Assembly: GCA_043806135.1 (NCBI GenBank)
Contig: JAZDHG010000033.1
Location: 1 to 62,056, forward strand
From: JAGLQQ01 sp043806135
GTDB lineage: Bacteria; Omnitrophota; Gorgyraeia; B26-G9
Direction: 5' to 3'
DNA: 62,056 nucleotides
Both the position numbers and the translations under genes were made by a program. Shown piece by piece: positions 17,456-26,060 of the stretch (position 1 is its first letter; the number at the start of each line of letters is the position of its first letter). The notes below the pieces were generated by a model that saw only the letters and a list, made by a program, of their open reading frames with translations, was not told the DNA's origin and ran no database searches.

Positions 17456-18277
17456 CTATTTTAGCAGCGTAAGCACACGATCCTTCGCAGTATTGTCATT
17501 GTCCAGGTCGATTAACCGTACTGATGCTTTAACCTTGAACCAGTCCGTTCCTTCTAAAATTTTCGGCCTGGGTTTTAAAGTAGCGCTGCCGGCATCATAA
17601 CAGCGGGGTATGCCCCACATATTGTTATGGCTATTACCTTCGTGGTTATGGCCGAAAAGAAGCGCGTCTATGGAAATTCCCCTGTTCATGACCTTGGTCA
17701 GAACTTTTTTCAGCTTATTGGCATCCTTAAGCTGGTTCAAAGGCCGGAATTTAAACGGATGATGATGCAGATAAACCACTCTTTTACGGCACGACTTTAC
17801 ATCGCGATCATCAAGAAGCAATTTCGAAAAAGCCCAAAGCTGCTTCTCTCCTAATTCCCCTTCGGCAAAAAGTTTGTCATACCAATGCAATTCCTCTGTC
17901 ATGGAATCAAGGCCGATAAACGCGATATCGTCTATAATATCTTTTTTGGGAAATTCAATATTACCTTCAAAAAAAACTTCTTTAAATTTGCGGATGAATT
18001 TCTTATTCCCGCGGCTGCCTGTTCCGTAATCATGGTTTCCCGGCACAAGCAGGATATCCAAAAAACCATTTTTTTTCAAAATATCAATAATTGCTTTTGC
18101 ACTTTTAAAGTTATCCGGGTTATTAGCATCCTCAACAATATCTCCGGTAATAACAATAACGCAGTCTGATGCCAGTACCTTTTTATCCGCTATCAGTCGC
18201 TTCGCGATCCTTCTAAAACGCCGGTCAAAGTCAAGGAACCCAACGTGAATATCGCTCATATGCACAATTTTTTTCAT
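17456..18277 (-). CDS. Calcineurin-like metallophosphoesterase
   Basis: A 273-residue dinuclear-metal phosphoesterase. All family blocks are present: HMSDIHVGFLD (residues 6-16), ITGDIVED near 43, LLVPGNHDYGTG near 77, YLHHHPFKFRP near 170 and LFGHNHEG near 208. The metal ligands D8, H10, D45, N79 and the three later His are kept. Related proteins act on cyclic nucleotides, lipids or nucleic acids; the substrate here cannot be told. There is no signal peptide, so it is probably cytoplasmic. A degenerate short tandem repeat runs up to its stop codon. Confidence 0.87.
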   Translation of the reverse strand: MKKIVHMSDIHVGFLDFDRRFRRIAKRLIADKKVLASDCVIVITGDIVEDANNPDNFKSAKAIIDILKKNGFLDILLVPGNHDYGTGSRGNKKFIRKFKEVFFEGNIEFPKKDIIDDIAFIGLDSMTEELHWYDKLFAEGELGEKQLWAFSKLLLDDRDVKSCRKRVVYLHHHPFKFRPLNQLKDANKLKKVLTKVMNRGISIDALLFGHNHEGNSHNNMWGIPRCYDAGSATLKPRPKILEGTDWFKVKASVRLIDLDNDNTAKDRVLTLLK

Positions 18278-18479
18278 ATATAGAATCTATCTTGTAAAGT
18301 TAGCGAGTTGCGCGTTTACGCGTTATCGCGTAAAAACCATGTTATAATTCCTGGGGTTATAATCTGGTTACCTTATTAGATACTATTGTAATATTTTAAG
18401 GAGTACTTGTCGACATAAAATGGGATTGTGCCCAGAAAAAACAGCGTATAGTGAATAACGCGGTTAGGGTTCAGGTTTT

Positions 18480-18568
18480 CAGGGGCTTTGCCTGCCCCTG
18501 CCTCAAACATGCACCTCAACACATCAAAAAACTAGACCTAACTCTGACCGCGGGGGTCAGAGTTAGGT
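18480..18568. repeat. Two strong hairpins in the 18278-18822 gap, dispersed repeat sequences
   Basis: CAGGGGC (18480-18486) pairs with GCCCCTG (18494-18500), and the segment GCCCCTGCCTCAAA recurs in inverted orientation in the 3' end of ribF (about 55322-55335). A second hairpin pairs the 14 bp at 18536-18549 with 18555-18568 perfectly (stem ACCTAACTCTGACC, 5-nt loop). The rest of the 545-bp gap shows no gene. On the minus strand a T6 lies a few bases after the second stem, so it could also act as a terminator. Confidence 0.65.
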
Positions 18569-18766
18569 TTTGCCTAAAATAAAAAAAGGCAATCCCCTTA
18601 ATACCATTGAGAAAATCGCCTTAAAATCAATTTTTATAAGTCCTCATTAATTTTATCTACTCCGTTGTAGCCTTATTATGAGAATTCTATATTAACCTAT
18701 CAATTATCCTACATCTTAATATTATACCTGTCAACAGGTTTGGGAGAGCAAGCTCTAGACACAAAA

Positions 18767-18789
18767 AAACCCACCCTAAGGGTGAGTTT
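18767..18789. terminator. Bidirectional terminator after the GH94-like gene
   Basis: AAACCCACCC (18767-18776) pairs with GGGTGAGTTT (18780-18789) with one mismatch and a 3-nt loop. A T tract follows on both strands. It lies 34 bp beyond the stop of the phosphorylase-like gene. Confidence 0.82.
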
Positions 18790-18822
18790 TTTTATAAATC
18801 TAAACGCTAATCGCTATTAAAA

Positions 18823-21800
18823 TTACGCAAGCTTGACATCAATTCTCTCTATCAGTCCGGCCCTTAGCTTTTCCGCCCAAGGCGCTGGGATTACTGCCCC
18901 CTTGAGCTTAATGGATTTATCATCCTCGAGTTTGAGCTCTATGGCATACGGCTTCACCGCGTCTTTGCCATAGGTATTTTTTGCTTTAGGGTTATAATAT
19001 ACCACAAGAGTTGAACTTAAGAAATTAAAAGCATAAGATCCTTTAGGCAGATCGATCATAACACGCTTTCCGGAAGCTTGGCAATATTCCATAACCGATT
19101 TATTTTTTGTAAACATCCATCCGGGTAAGACAGGCTTAAATTCGGCAATAAGCTTTTTATGTTCATTAAGCCGGAACGGGGTTTTGCCCACATTCATCCA
19201 TAACCACATATTTATAAATTCAGCCGTAGAGCCGCTCAGCCGCGCTACAAATCCATTGCCATGCAATGAGTTATCAGGAAAGGCACTGCTGACAATAAAA
19301 GAAGAATTCTCCAGAATGCTGCGTCCGTATCTTTCAGGCGGCTGAAACGGAATTAGTACGTTCTTGAATTCCGTAAAAAACTCATCATACAGTCCGGCGC
19401 TGAGAAGCTCCAGAATGAATTTATATTCCATATGCAGCCAGACAGACTCGTTCTCCAGCCAGCCCGGAGTAAAAACCCGTGCTCTTCCAATATCACCGCT
19501 CATTTTTTCCAGCGAAGTATTTACCTTATACATTTTTAAAGCCTTGTCATATAAAGCACTTTTTTTAGTATTCAAATAGAGCTTTTTTATTTCAGATTTC
19601 TCCTTCTCTGTCCTAAACGCGTGAACCTGGGCTTCCAGAAACAGCGGCAAGGGCTTTTGTCTGAATTTTTTCGGCCGGACGCAAACCAGACCATCCTTGC
19701 TTGTTTTAAAAGCGCCTTTAATTCGAATTTTATCAAAGCTGGTTACTTCGTTTATAAAGTAGGTATGGTAAAGACCGCTTTTCTTGTCTTTTGATTTTTT
19801 AGTAGCGATTTCAAGTTTATCAACCATTAGATTCAGTATGGATTCAAGCCGGGATATCTTGATATTAACAAGGTTACCTTCGATGCCGCTGGATATTTTC
19901 CTGCGGTAGGATTCTTTTAACGTATAGGATTTGTCCCAATAAATCATATCCTTGTTAGCGCTTTTGTTTTTTAGATTTTCATTAATAAGCACTATAAGGC
20001 CATCCATAAAATCATACAATTCTTTTGGCAGGCTGACCGGGTGATTTAAGTCGACATGAAGTTCTTCTATAGCCTCTAATATAAATTCTATTAACCGCTT
20101 AAGCTCAAAAGTCTCACACATTGAAGAACCGAAAAGACCCGGCAAACCGTTCAAGGCATCATACCAGCCGGGTTTATTGGCTTCCATTTCAATCCCGCAG
20201 CCAAAGGCGTCAAGAGATGCCATCTTATTCGCGATTAGACAGATCATCTTAACTAAAAGCGTTGTTTTGTAAACTTTACCCTTTCCGTTTTTAGTTCTCA
20301 CTGTCCAATCATTACTGCTGATTTTTTTGCTCAGAGCAGAATCCTCCTCTATCTCTTCAAGGGAAACAGAATGATACTGCCTGACACTATCATTATATAG
20401 TATATACTTCTCATCACGCGGTTTCACTTTTACGAAATTATTAAAAAATACGCATTTCTTTTTTTCTAAAAGAATATTCCTTAACCTTTCCGGGTAAATC
20501 GCCAGGTAGGCTTCCAAAGCATCCAGATTATATGTCCAGTGGTCTACCCAGAAACCATCGCCGTGCTCAGCGTTTTCAAGCCTATTGCAGCCGGCAAGCA
20601 GTTCGGTCAGGAACTTTTCCTTGCCTACCTTTAGGTTTATCTCGTTGTTTTCAAGGAACATAAACAGCGCCCCCAGAGAAAACTGCTTCTTAATGAAATC
20701 TTTCACAAGAGAAAGATCACTTTTATCTCTAAACATAACGCCGATATTTTTAAACGCTTGATCATCTCGAAGTTTGAACCTGTCACCAAAAACTACCAGG
20801 GGGTTGAACCCGTCAAGCTGTATGAGATTAAAGAAAGCAATAACATTACTATCCTGAACATCTGTATTAAACCAGACATCGTTGCGCCGGTTTTGGTTAA
20901 CATCGCGATAATTCCCGTTACCCTGTGAAAAATATGTTGCGTCGGTCTGAAAATTATTATAGTCACGTTCGAGGTCACCGTGCTTGCGGGAATACACATG
21001 ATAAATATGCTTCTTTTCTCTACCCTGCAGCGTTATGGGAAGACCTCCTCTTAAAACATTATCAAGGTATGTCTGCCTGCAATAGAGATCATAAGTGGAA
21101 TTTTCGCTTCTGGTGAATACATTGTTCATAATTTTTCTAACCGACCACCTGTATTCAGAACCTTTATTTTGCAAAAACATTTTATCCTGACACTTATTGA
21201 TAAGCGTCTGCAGATGCCTTTCATCCCGTGCATACCCGATCAAGCTGGTAATGGTAACTTCCTCTTGTGGTTTTAGGGTTACATTAGTATAGCTGAATGC
21301 CGATGATGTTTTGCTCGATGTCACCTGATATTCAGGCACCTGAAATTCTTTTTTCCAAAAAAGCTGCGGATAATTCAAATTGTGCATGTGTCCGAAAATC
21401 ACCTGCGGATCCACAATATACTCGACTTTTCTTTTCAAGTTTTTTACGTGAGCGTAACCATAATAAAAATTCCCACCCTTAATATAAAGCACCTGCGGTC
21501 TGTCCGTAGGATCAACGGCAAGTTTATAAAACGGCACTTTAAATTTAGTTACAAATCTTACCTGCATCCAGGCTTCAATCGTCCGGCCCAGCTCTTTCAG
21601 GAATCTGTCATTCGTACCATATGGAACTACCTGCGGCAGGCCGTCTAAAACCTCAAAGCTTTTAACAGCTTTAGAGGTATTTTTTATGGTCAAATTTCTT
21701 ATCAGACAGGCAATAGGCTCATTGGACAAAGTAAAATAATCCGCATCGATCTTTAAACCCATTGTCTGATTATCTTCACTTATACTGAAATCCTCAGCAC

Positions 21801-22161
21801 CGATCAGCATTTTTCTCTGTAGATTTAATTTATCAGTTTGCGGACCGATATTCCGGAAAGGTTCATAATATTTATTATCTCTAACATTTTTCATTTTTAT
21901 GAATGTCCTGAATCCGCGTTTTGAAACAAACTGCCATGCCCTGTTTGCGGGAAAAAATTCCAGGATTGCGTTCTTTTTATTTTCCGTCCCGAGACTTACA
22001 ATACCCTGCCCCCGGTTCACATAAAAAACCCACATAGGAATCCCGTACAGGCCTGCAATACCAGGGAAAAAACTGGCAAACGGTTTTGCCAGATCATAAT
22101 TATCAATCACAAATCTTCCGCAATCCTGTAAATAATACTTGACCCTACGCGGTTTATTCAC
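18823..22161 (-). CDS. Very large GH94/GH161-like glycoside phosphorylase
   Basis: A 1112-residue protein of the cellobiose-phosphorylase superfamily (clan GH-Q). The N-terminal beta-sandwich contains SLGTENKKNAILEFFPANRA and later VYSRKHGDLERDYNNF and DATYFSQGNGNYRDVNQNRR; the (alpha/alpha)6 domain contains EHGDGFWVDHWTYNLDALEA and KPGWYDALNGLPGLFGSS near residue 664, whose Asp matches the GH94 general acid position. The C-terminal part has HGNGFVARLSGSTAEFINMWLW. At over 1100 residues it exceeds cellobiose phosphorylase (about 800) and is closer in size to the beta-1,3-glucan phosphorylases of GH161. It probably phosphorolyses a beta-glucan; the linkage is unknown. No signal peptide. Confidence 0.75.
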   Translation of the reverse strand: MNKPRRVKYYLQDCGRFVIDNYDLAKPFASFFPGIAGLYGIPMWVFYVNRGQGIVSLGTENKKNAILEFFPANRAWQFVSKRGFRTFIKMKNVRDNKYYEPFRNIGPQTDKLNLQRKMLIGAEDFSISEDNQTMGLKIDADYFTLSNEPIACLIRNLTIKNTSKAVKSFEVLDGLPQVVPYGTNDRFLKELGRTIEAWMQVRFVTKFKVPFYKLAVDPTDRPQVLYIKGGNFYYGYAHVKNLKRKVEYIVDPQVIFGHMHNLNYPQLFWKKEFQVPEYQVTSSKTSSAFSYTNVTLKPQEEVTITSLIGYARDERHLQTLINKCQDKMFLQNKGSEYRWSVRKIMNNVFTRSENSTYDLYCRQTYLDNVLRGGLPITLQGREKKHIYHVYSRKHGDLERDYNNFQTDATYFSQGNGNYRDVNQNRRNDVWFNTDVQDSNVIAFFNLIQLDGFNPLVVFGDRFKLRDDQAFKNIGVMFRDKSDLSLVKDFIKKQFSLGALFMFLENNEINLKVGKEKFLTELLAGCNRLENAEHGDGFWVDHWTYNLDALEAYLAIYPERLRNILLEKKKCVFFNNFVKVKPRDEKYILYNDSVRQYHSVSLEEIEEDSALSKKISSNDWTVRTKNGKGKVYKTTLLVKMICLIANKMASLDAFGCGIEMEANKPGWYDALNGLPGLFGSSMCETFELKRLIEFILEAIEELHVDLNHPVSLPKELYDFMDGLIVLINENLKNKSANKDMIYWDKSYTLKESYRRKISSGIEGNLVNIKISRLESILNLMVDKLEIATKKSKDKKSGLYHTYFINEVTSFDKIRIKGAFKTSKDGLVCVRPKKFRQKPLPLFLEAQVHAFRTEKEKSEIKKLYLNTKKSALYDKALKMYKVNTSLEKMSGDIGRARVFTPGWLENESVWLHMEYKFILELLSAGLYDEFFTEFKNVLIPFQPPERYGRSILENSSFIVSSAFPDNSLHGNGFVARLSGSTAEFINMWLWMNVGKTPFRLNEHKKLIAEFKPVLPGWMFTKNKSVMEYCQASGKRVMIDLPKGSYAFNFLSSTLVVYYNPKAKNTYGKDAVKPYAIELKLEDDKSIKLKGAVIPAPWAEKLRAGLIERIDVKLA

Positions 22162-22262
22162 TTTTTTCTCCTATTTTTTTCACAGTGGAAGCTATTTCTT
22201 GATCTTTCTATGATAAATACCGTATTTTTAACCCTAAATATCAACCAGCTTAGATCCCGGTT

Positions 22263-22667
22263 TTAATCAACTTTTATACATTTGGCAGTACCTGTGGCAA
22301 TAATAAGACCTTCCTTATTTTTACATACTGCTTTTGTATAATAAACTCTTTTTGCCTGTTTTTCAATGCAGGCAGTAAATATCAGTTTTCCCCCCACATA
22401 CGCGGGATTTTTTAATCGCATAACAAACTCAGACGTAACCGCCTTAACCCCGAGTTTCCAGAGCAAATTTACCATGGCTTCGTCCATAATTAACCCGATA
22501 ATACCGCCATGGACAATATTAAAAAAACCCTGATGCTCTTTTTGTGCAACAAACTCACAGATAATTGTCTTGTCAGTTTGCAGCCGCAAATCCAATTTAA
22601 GCCCCAGCCTGTTATTTTTTCCGCACACAAAACAATAATTATCATCTTTAAGTATAATCTTTTTCAT
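22263..22667 (-). CDS. PaaI-type hotdog thioesterase
   Basis: A 134-residue single hotdog domain. CFVCGKNNRLGLKLDLRL at residues 13-30 and the active-site helix segment FFNIVHGGIIGLIMDEAMVNLL (about 48-69) are typical of the PaaI/YigI-like acyl-CoA thioesterases. The substrate is not predictable. It stands alone between the phosphorylase and PilZ genes, with about 100-140 bp gaps on either side in which I see no other gene. Confidence 0.85.
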   Translation of the reverse strand: MKKIILKDDNYCFVCGKNNRLGLKLDLRLQTDKTIICEFVAQKEHQGFFNIVHGGIIGLIMDEAMVNLLWKLGVKAVTSEFVMRLKNPAYVGGKLIFTACIEKQAKRVYYTKAVCKNKEGLIIATGTAKCIKVD

Positions 22668-22804
22668 TATTATAAATTTATTGAATTAACTGGAGGATGG
22701 TTATAACTATTACTCTTTCAAGATGGTATTACCATTTATTTGAGGATTCCCTTTAAGAAAATCATATATCCAGCATCAAAATAATTTAAACAATATACAC
22801 TTAA

Positions 22805-23158
22805 TTAAGCCGTCTTTTGCATCTGAAGATACTCTTCCAGATATGCCTTGTCCTGCCTGTCAATAAAAGTAAATTCCACCCCGACAGGAAAAACATCTCT
22901 GCCGATATCATCCTTTTGATTGAGCACTCCAACCCAGCGCACACTTGCCTCGGCAAAAGTCATATCCGGATTATTAGGCACATCGATACTTAGCTCTAAA
23001 TTTTCATTCACCTTAGGTCTTTTTAAGCTGAGCAGCTTTGCCCCGCCAAGGCTGACATCCTGTGTAAACCCCTCAGATTTCATACCCCGATCTGCGCCAG
23101 AAGAAAATTTCATAAAAAGCGCGCTGCCTAATCTTTGGATTTGTCGTCTTTCTTTCAT
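22805..23158 (-). CDS. PilZ domain protein
   Basis: A 117-residue stand-alone PilZ domain, expected to bind cyclic di-GMP. The marks are KERRQIQRLG (the RxxxR arginines) at the N-terminus and TQDVSLGGAKLL near residue 28 (the D/NxSxxG motif), followed by the barrel strands. AACCTCC before the CAT corresponds to a strong GGAGGTT ribosome-binding site. No diguanylate cyclase is nearby. It could act on motility; pilT lies elsewhere in the window. Confidence 0.88.
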   Translation of the reverse strand: MKERRQIQRLGSALFMKFSSGADRGMKSEGFTQDVSLGGAKLLSLKRPKVNENLELSIDVPNNPDMTFAEASVRWVGVLNQKDDIGRDVFPVGVEFTFIDRQDKAYLEEYLQMQKTA

Positions 23159-23476
23159 AACAACCTCCTGGTATAATCTTCAGATATAATTATAATGATT
23201 ATACCTGATTACTAAGATTAATAAAGATTACAGCGATTAAACCATTAATCGCCTTACGTTACAGCTTTTATTACCAAAGTTATCAATAATCCGATTTTAT
23301 ATCCTGATGCCTTTAAATAAGACATCCTCGCTTCTTTCTCCTTATAGGATGTCTTGATTATGACGTAAAATTTTAAATTAATCTCTCTGAAATTAATATC
23401 CGCTTTTCTAATGCTTTTATTATACCATTGCCGTATTATTTTATCAAGCCGATTTCAAAAATAGTGCTCCAGCGCT
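23159..23476. other. Intergenic stretch with repeat fragments
   Basis: No gene seen in 318 bp. It contains GATTACAGCGATT at 23226-23238, a 13-mer shared with repeat copies A (12499-12511) and B (26157-26169, inverted), and a hairpin AAGACATCCT/AGGATGTCTT (about 23320-23355, 10-bp perfect stem). TATAAT-like AT-rich sequence before the PilZ gene may hold its promoter. Confidence 0.5.
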
Positions 23477-24130
23477 CTAGTCCAAAAGTTTATCTGCCAA
23501 CTCCCTCATATTCCTGAATAAACCATCTTCAACATCAGACTCGGATAATCCCGCCCCCAAGGCAATAAACCTGGCCTTCTGAATTGTTATGAGATTCTCA
23601 GGAGCATGAGTATCTGTATTAAGCACAAGTTTAGCACCGGTTTTTAAAGCGGTCTTAACTACATGTCCATTGCTGTAGGAATGCCCATTCCTGGCAGTAA
23701 TTTCCAGCGATACCCCGAGGCTAGCCGCTAAAGCAGCATCCTGTTCTGTAATCAGTCCAGGGTGGGCAAGAATATCCACTTTTGCGGATATGGCCGCTTT
23801 GTTTGTGCCTCTTATCACCGACTCAACAATAGTCTCCCCATGTCCGACCACAATACGCGCTCCATTCCTTCGGGCATATTTAACCAGATCTTCAAAATCA
23901 GAGGGAGGAATATGCGTAAGCTCAACACCCGGGATTAATTTAACTGTAACCTTTGGCTGCAGATCCCGGCAAACTCGCACAATTCGCGGCAATACATGAT
24001 CAATATTCGATGCGTCCGTATGATCTGTAATCCCCAGAACTTCGTACCCGATCACTTCTGCTCTTCGTATAAGTTCAGCAGGCAGCAGAACACCGTCGCT
24101 TAATAATGTATGTGTATGCAGATCAATCAT
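23477..24130 (-). CDS. PHP domain histidinol phosphatase-like protein
   Basis: A 217-residue PHP-fold metal-dependent phosphoesterase. It begins MIDLHTHTLLSDGVLLPAEL with the two N-terminal metal His, has GITDHTDASN near 38, IPGVELTHIPP near 65, VGHGETIVES near 98, DILAHPGLIT near 120 and LNTDTHAPEN near 193. The active-site metal ligands are all present. It could be a histidinol phosphatase or an unrelated PHP phosphatase; no histidine genes are nearby. Degenerate tandem repeats (ttaataaagg type) lie just upstream at 24150-24192. Confidence 0.83.
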   Translation of the reverse strand: MIDLHTHTLLSDGVLLPAELIRRAEVIGYEVLGITDHTDASNIDHVLPRIVRVCRDLQPKVTVKLIPGVELTHIPPSDFEDLVKYARRNGARIVVGHGETIVESVIRGTNKAAISAKVDILAHPGLITEQDAALAASLGVSLEITARNGHSYSNGHVVKTALKTGAKLVLNTDTHAPENLITIQKARFIALGAGLSESDVEDGLFRNMRELADKLLD

Positions 24131-24239
24131 CTTAGCGCCTTTTTATGTTACTATGGGTTAATAAAGGTTAATAAAGGTTACTAATAGTTACTTCTAAAAA
24201 TCAATATCAGCCTTCAGCTTATTAGTCTAGAAGTTTACG

Positions 24240-24320
24240 CATTATTAGCTTTACGCTTTTTCGTCCTTCGTTTTTTTCTCGCTACTTGCTTCTTGCTACT
24301 CGCTACTTAATTTCAAGCTA
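24240..24320. repeat. Degenerate short tandem repeats between PHP and tRNA-Arg
   Basis: Imperfect repeats of CGCTACTTGCT type (about 24281-24309) and AGCTATCAGCTATGAACTATAAACT (about 24316-24341). The 24374-24418 part of the following direct repeat is a TTTTACTTTTTACCTTTAACT type array. No ORF. Confidence 0.6.
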
Positions 24321-24350
24321 TCAGCTATGAACTATAAACTAGTTATAATC

Positions 24351-24441
24351 CTCTTTTACGTTCTCATCGTCTCAAAGTTGCTTTTACTTTTTACCTTTAA
24401 CTTTTTACTTTTAACTTGAATTTGGTGCCCCTGAGACGATT
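24351..24441 (+). repeat. 91-bp direct repeat, distal copy, carrying the last 19 nt of tRNA-Arg
   Basis: Identical to 24701-24791 over 91 bp, 350 bp apart. Its right end (24423-24441) duplicates the 3'-terminal 19 nt of tRNA-Arg(CCT), including the encoded CCA. The copies flank a palindrome-rich 259-bp stretch. Confidence 0.9.
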
Positions 24442-24700
24442 GCGCCCATGTCGCTCGGCACTGCGCTCCACTTTAAATCAGTGGAGTCTCCGTTGCTTCG
24501 CACTAGGACGGCCTCGCTCTTTAAGGGGCAACCCTTATGGCGTGAGCCACGTTGTGGCAACGCCACTCACGTGGTTTCCCCTTAATATTCCCCTTCCTTC
24601 CGGCTGATGTTCCGGTACGCCGATTGCGATGGAATTCTTATCTGTAGAATTCCATCCTGCATCCTGTGGATAAGGGAAAACAATCTTTCCCCTTATTATC
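24442..24700. repeat. Palindrome-rich 259-bp segment between tRNA-end direct repeats
   Basis: Stems include CTCCACT/AGTGGAG (24466-24486), TTAAGGGG/CCCCTTAA (24521-24528 with 24578-24585, enclosing GGCGT...ACGCC and CCAC/GTGG), and a perfect 11-bp GATGGAATTCT/AGAATTCCATC (24628-24656). CACTAGGACG at 24501-24510 recurs near 57136. No integrase or other gene; a 63-codon open frame here is not credible. It looks like an inserted non-autonomous element. Confidence 0.7.
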
Positions 24701-24791
24701 CTCTTTTACGTTCTCATCGTCTCAAAGTTGCTTTTACTTTTTACCTTTAACTTTTTACTTTTAACTTGAATTTGGTGCCCCTGAGACGATT
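24701..24791 (+). repeat. 91-bp direct repeat, tRNA-proximal copy
   Basis: Identical to 24351-24441. Its right end is the real 3' end of tRNA-Arg(CCT) (24773-24791). Confidence 0.9.
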
Positions 24792-24849
24792 CGAACGTCC
24801 GGCACATGGTTTAGGAAACCAATGCTCTATCCTTCTGAGCTACAGGGGC
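24773..24849 (-). tRNA. tRNA-Arg (anticodon CCT)
   Basis: A 77-nt cloverleaf with encoded CCA. The acceptor GCCCCTG pairs with CAGGGGC, then discriminator A and CCA; the D arm is GCTC...GAGC, the anticodon CCT sits at 24813-24815 in loop TTCCTAA, and the T loop is TTCGAAT. Position 27-43 is a T-T mismatch. It reads AGG. Partial copies of both ends of this gene lie on either side (24423-24441 and 24913-24927). Confidence 0.93.
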
Positions 24850-24927
24850 ACTTGAAAATTACTCTATCTGTAGTGTCTCGTCCGCCGCAGCTGTTTTTCA
24901 GCGAAGGAGGAAGCTACAGGGGCACTT
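24839..24927. repeat. Duplicated tRNA 5' segment with a small hairpin insert
   Basis: GCTACAGGGGCACTT occurs at 24839-24853 (the tRNA 5' end and upstream flank) and again at 24913-24927, 74 bp apart. Between them lie GCTG-T5-CAGC and the dispersed motif GCGAAGGAGGA (24901-24911). Confidence 0.75.
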
Positions 24928-24988
24928 AAATTAATTTTAAGTTAATTAAAAATCTTTGAGGTTTACCAAACAATTATAATACCAGCTC

Positions 24989-25945
24989 TTATTTCCCGTT
25001 CTTTAATAGATCTTTTTGGCTAAGATATTTATCTTTTAGTTTCCCCAATTGCAATAAATCACGGTTAATTGATGTCTTTTTATCCTCAGAGGCAAACTCT
25101 AATGAAAGTTCCAAGTATTTTTGCGCGTTATTTAGATAATCAATATAATCTTCCGGCGCAGAATCAAAAAACAGATTAATTAACTCAAAATTATTCTTAG
25201 CCAGATCAACAATTACCTCTTTCTCCTCCGGGTATGTTTTTAAGTACTTTTCCAGTTCTTTAATGGATTTTTTATACGAAAAAAATCCTGCGCCGCTGAA
25301 ATTAACAAAAATTTCGTAATGCGTATTTTTTTCAATTATCCCTCCCGATATGTACTTCCGATAAATTTCATCACGAAAAGCAACTCTCAAAAACTGCTTG
25401 TAATAATCAAACATTTTTTCTTTCTGGTTAAGATCATAGTGCAAAGCAGCTAACTCAAGAAGAGTTCTTTTAATGCTTCTGTAATCCGCGTTATCCTGTA
25501 ATTTTTCGAAAAGCAGCTTTCTCCTGGGAACATTAAGGAGAACAAGCTCATAATTCTCTATTGCTTTTTCAAACTGACCGTCCATATAAAACAAAAATGC
25601 GACCTTTTGGCGGATATTGATGTTAAAAGGGTCTATCTGAAGGATAGAATCGCCCTTTTTGAGAAGTTTTTTCAGTTGATCATTATTATTAAAGGTAAAA
25701 AAAATCCTTCCAAAAGAAGCAATCACAGAAGCTAGTTCGGCTTTTGTATAATCTTCATTGTTTTCATGTGATTTTTTCCCTGCGGAAACAGTTGTTTGGA
25801 AGATCAGGCTTAAAAACTCTTCCGTCTTGGCTGTAATAAATTCATCCAGCTGTTTGTATTTTGGCACAATTACAGTAAAAAACAATACAATTATCACCAG
25901 AGCAGCTAAGCATTTAATCAGGAATATAAACTTTTCTTGATCCAT
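24989..25945 (-). CDS. Membrane-anchored TPR protein
   Basis: A 318-residue protein with one N-terminal membrane helix (about residues 8-26, LIKCLAALVIIVLFFTVIVP) followed by helical repeats of TPR type; FNINIRQKVAFLFYMDGQFEKAIENYELVL near residue 100 is the clearest. It is probably anchored with the repeats outside the cytoplasm or in it; topology is uncertain. No catalytic motif. I do not recognise a specific family. It is monocistronic, with tRNA-Arg 140 bp downstream. Confidence 0.7.
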   Translation of the reverse strand: MDQEKFIFLIKCLAALVIIVLFFTVIVPKYKQLDEFITAKTEEFLSLIFQTTVSAGKKSHENNEDYTKAELASVIASFGRIFFTFNNNDQLKKLLKKGDSILQIDPFNINIRQKVAFLFYMDGQFEKAIENYELVLLNVPRRKLLFEKLQDNADYRSIKRTLLELAALHYDLNQKEKMFDYYKQFLRVAFRDEIYRKYISGGIIEKNTHYEIFVNFSGAGFFSYKKSIKELEKYLKTYPEEKEVIVDLAKNNFELINLFFDSAPEDYIDYLNNAQKYLELSLEFASEDKKTSINRDLLQLGKLKDKYLSQKDLLKNGK

Positions 25946-26010
25946 TTTTGCTCCCCTTTTCCAGAGATTGATCTGTTTGATATTATTTTAAACTTAAAAC
26001 ACAAAGCAGG

Positions 26011-26047
26011 CAATAAATTTCATCTAAAGTAGATTTAAAATTTATTG
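26011..26047. repeat. Hairpin upstream of the TPR gene
   Basis: CAATAAATTT (26011-26020) pairs perfectly with AAATTTATTG (26038-26047), with an inner ATCT/AGAT. It lies between repeat copy B and the TPR gene; function unknown. Confidence 0.55.
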
Positions 26048-26060
26048 TTTTATATTATTT

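Noticed and set aside
24416..24607. 63-codon plus-strand ORF in the tRNA-flanking insert
   Set aside because: It starts inside the duplicated tRNA end and reads through hairpins; no protein-like pattern.
24351..24791. Integrated prophage or ICE at tRNA-Arg
   Set aside because: Only 259 bp between the repeats and no integrase gene nearby; at most a remnant or non-autonomous element.
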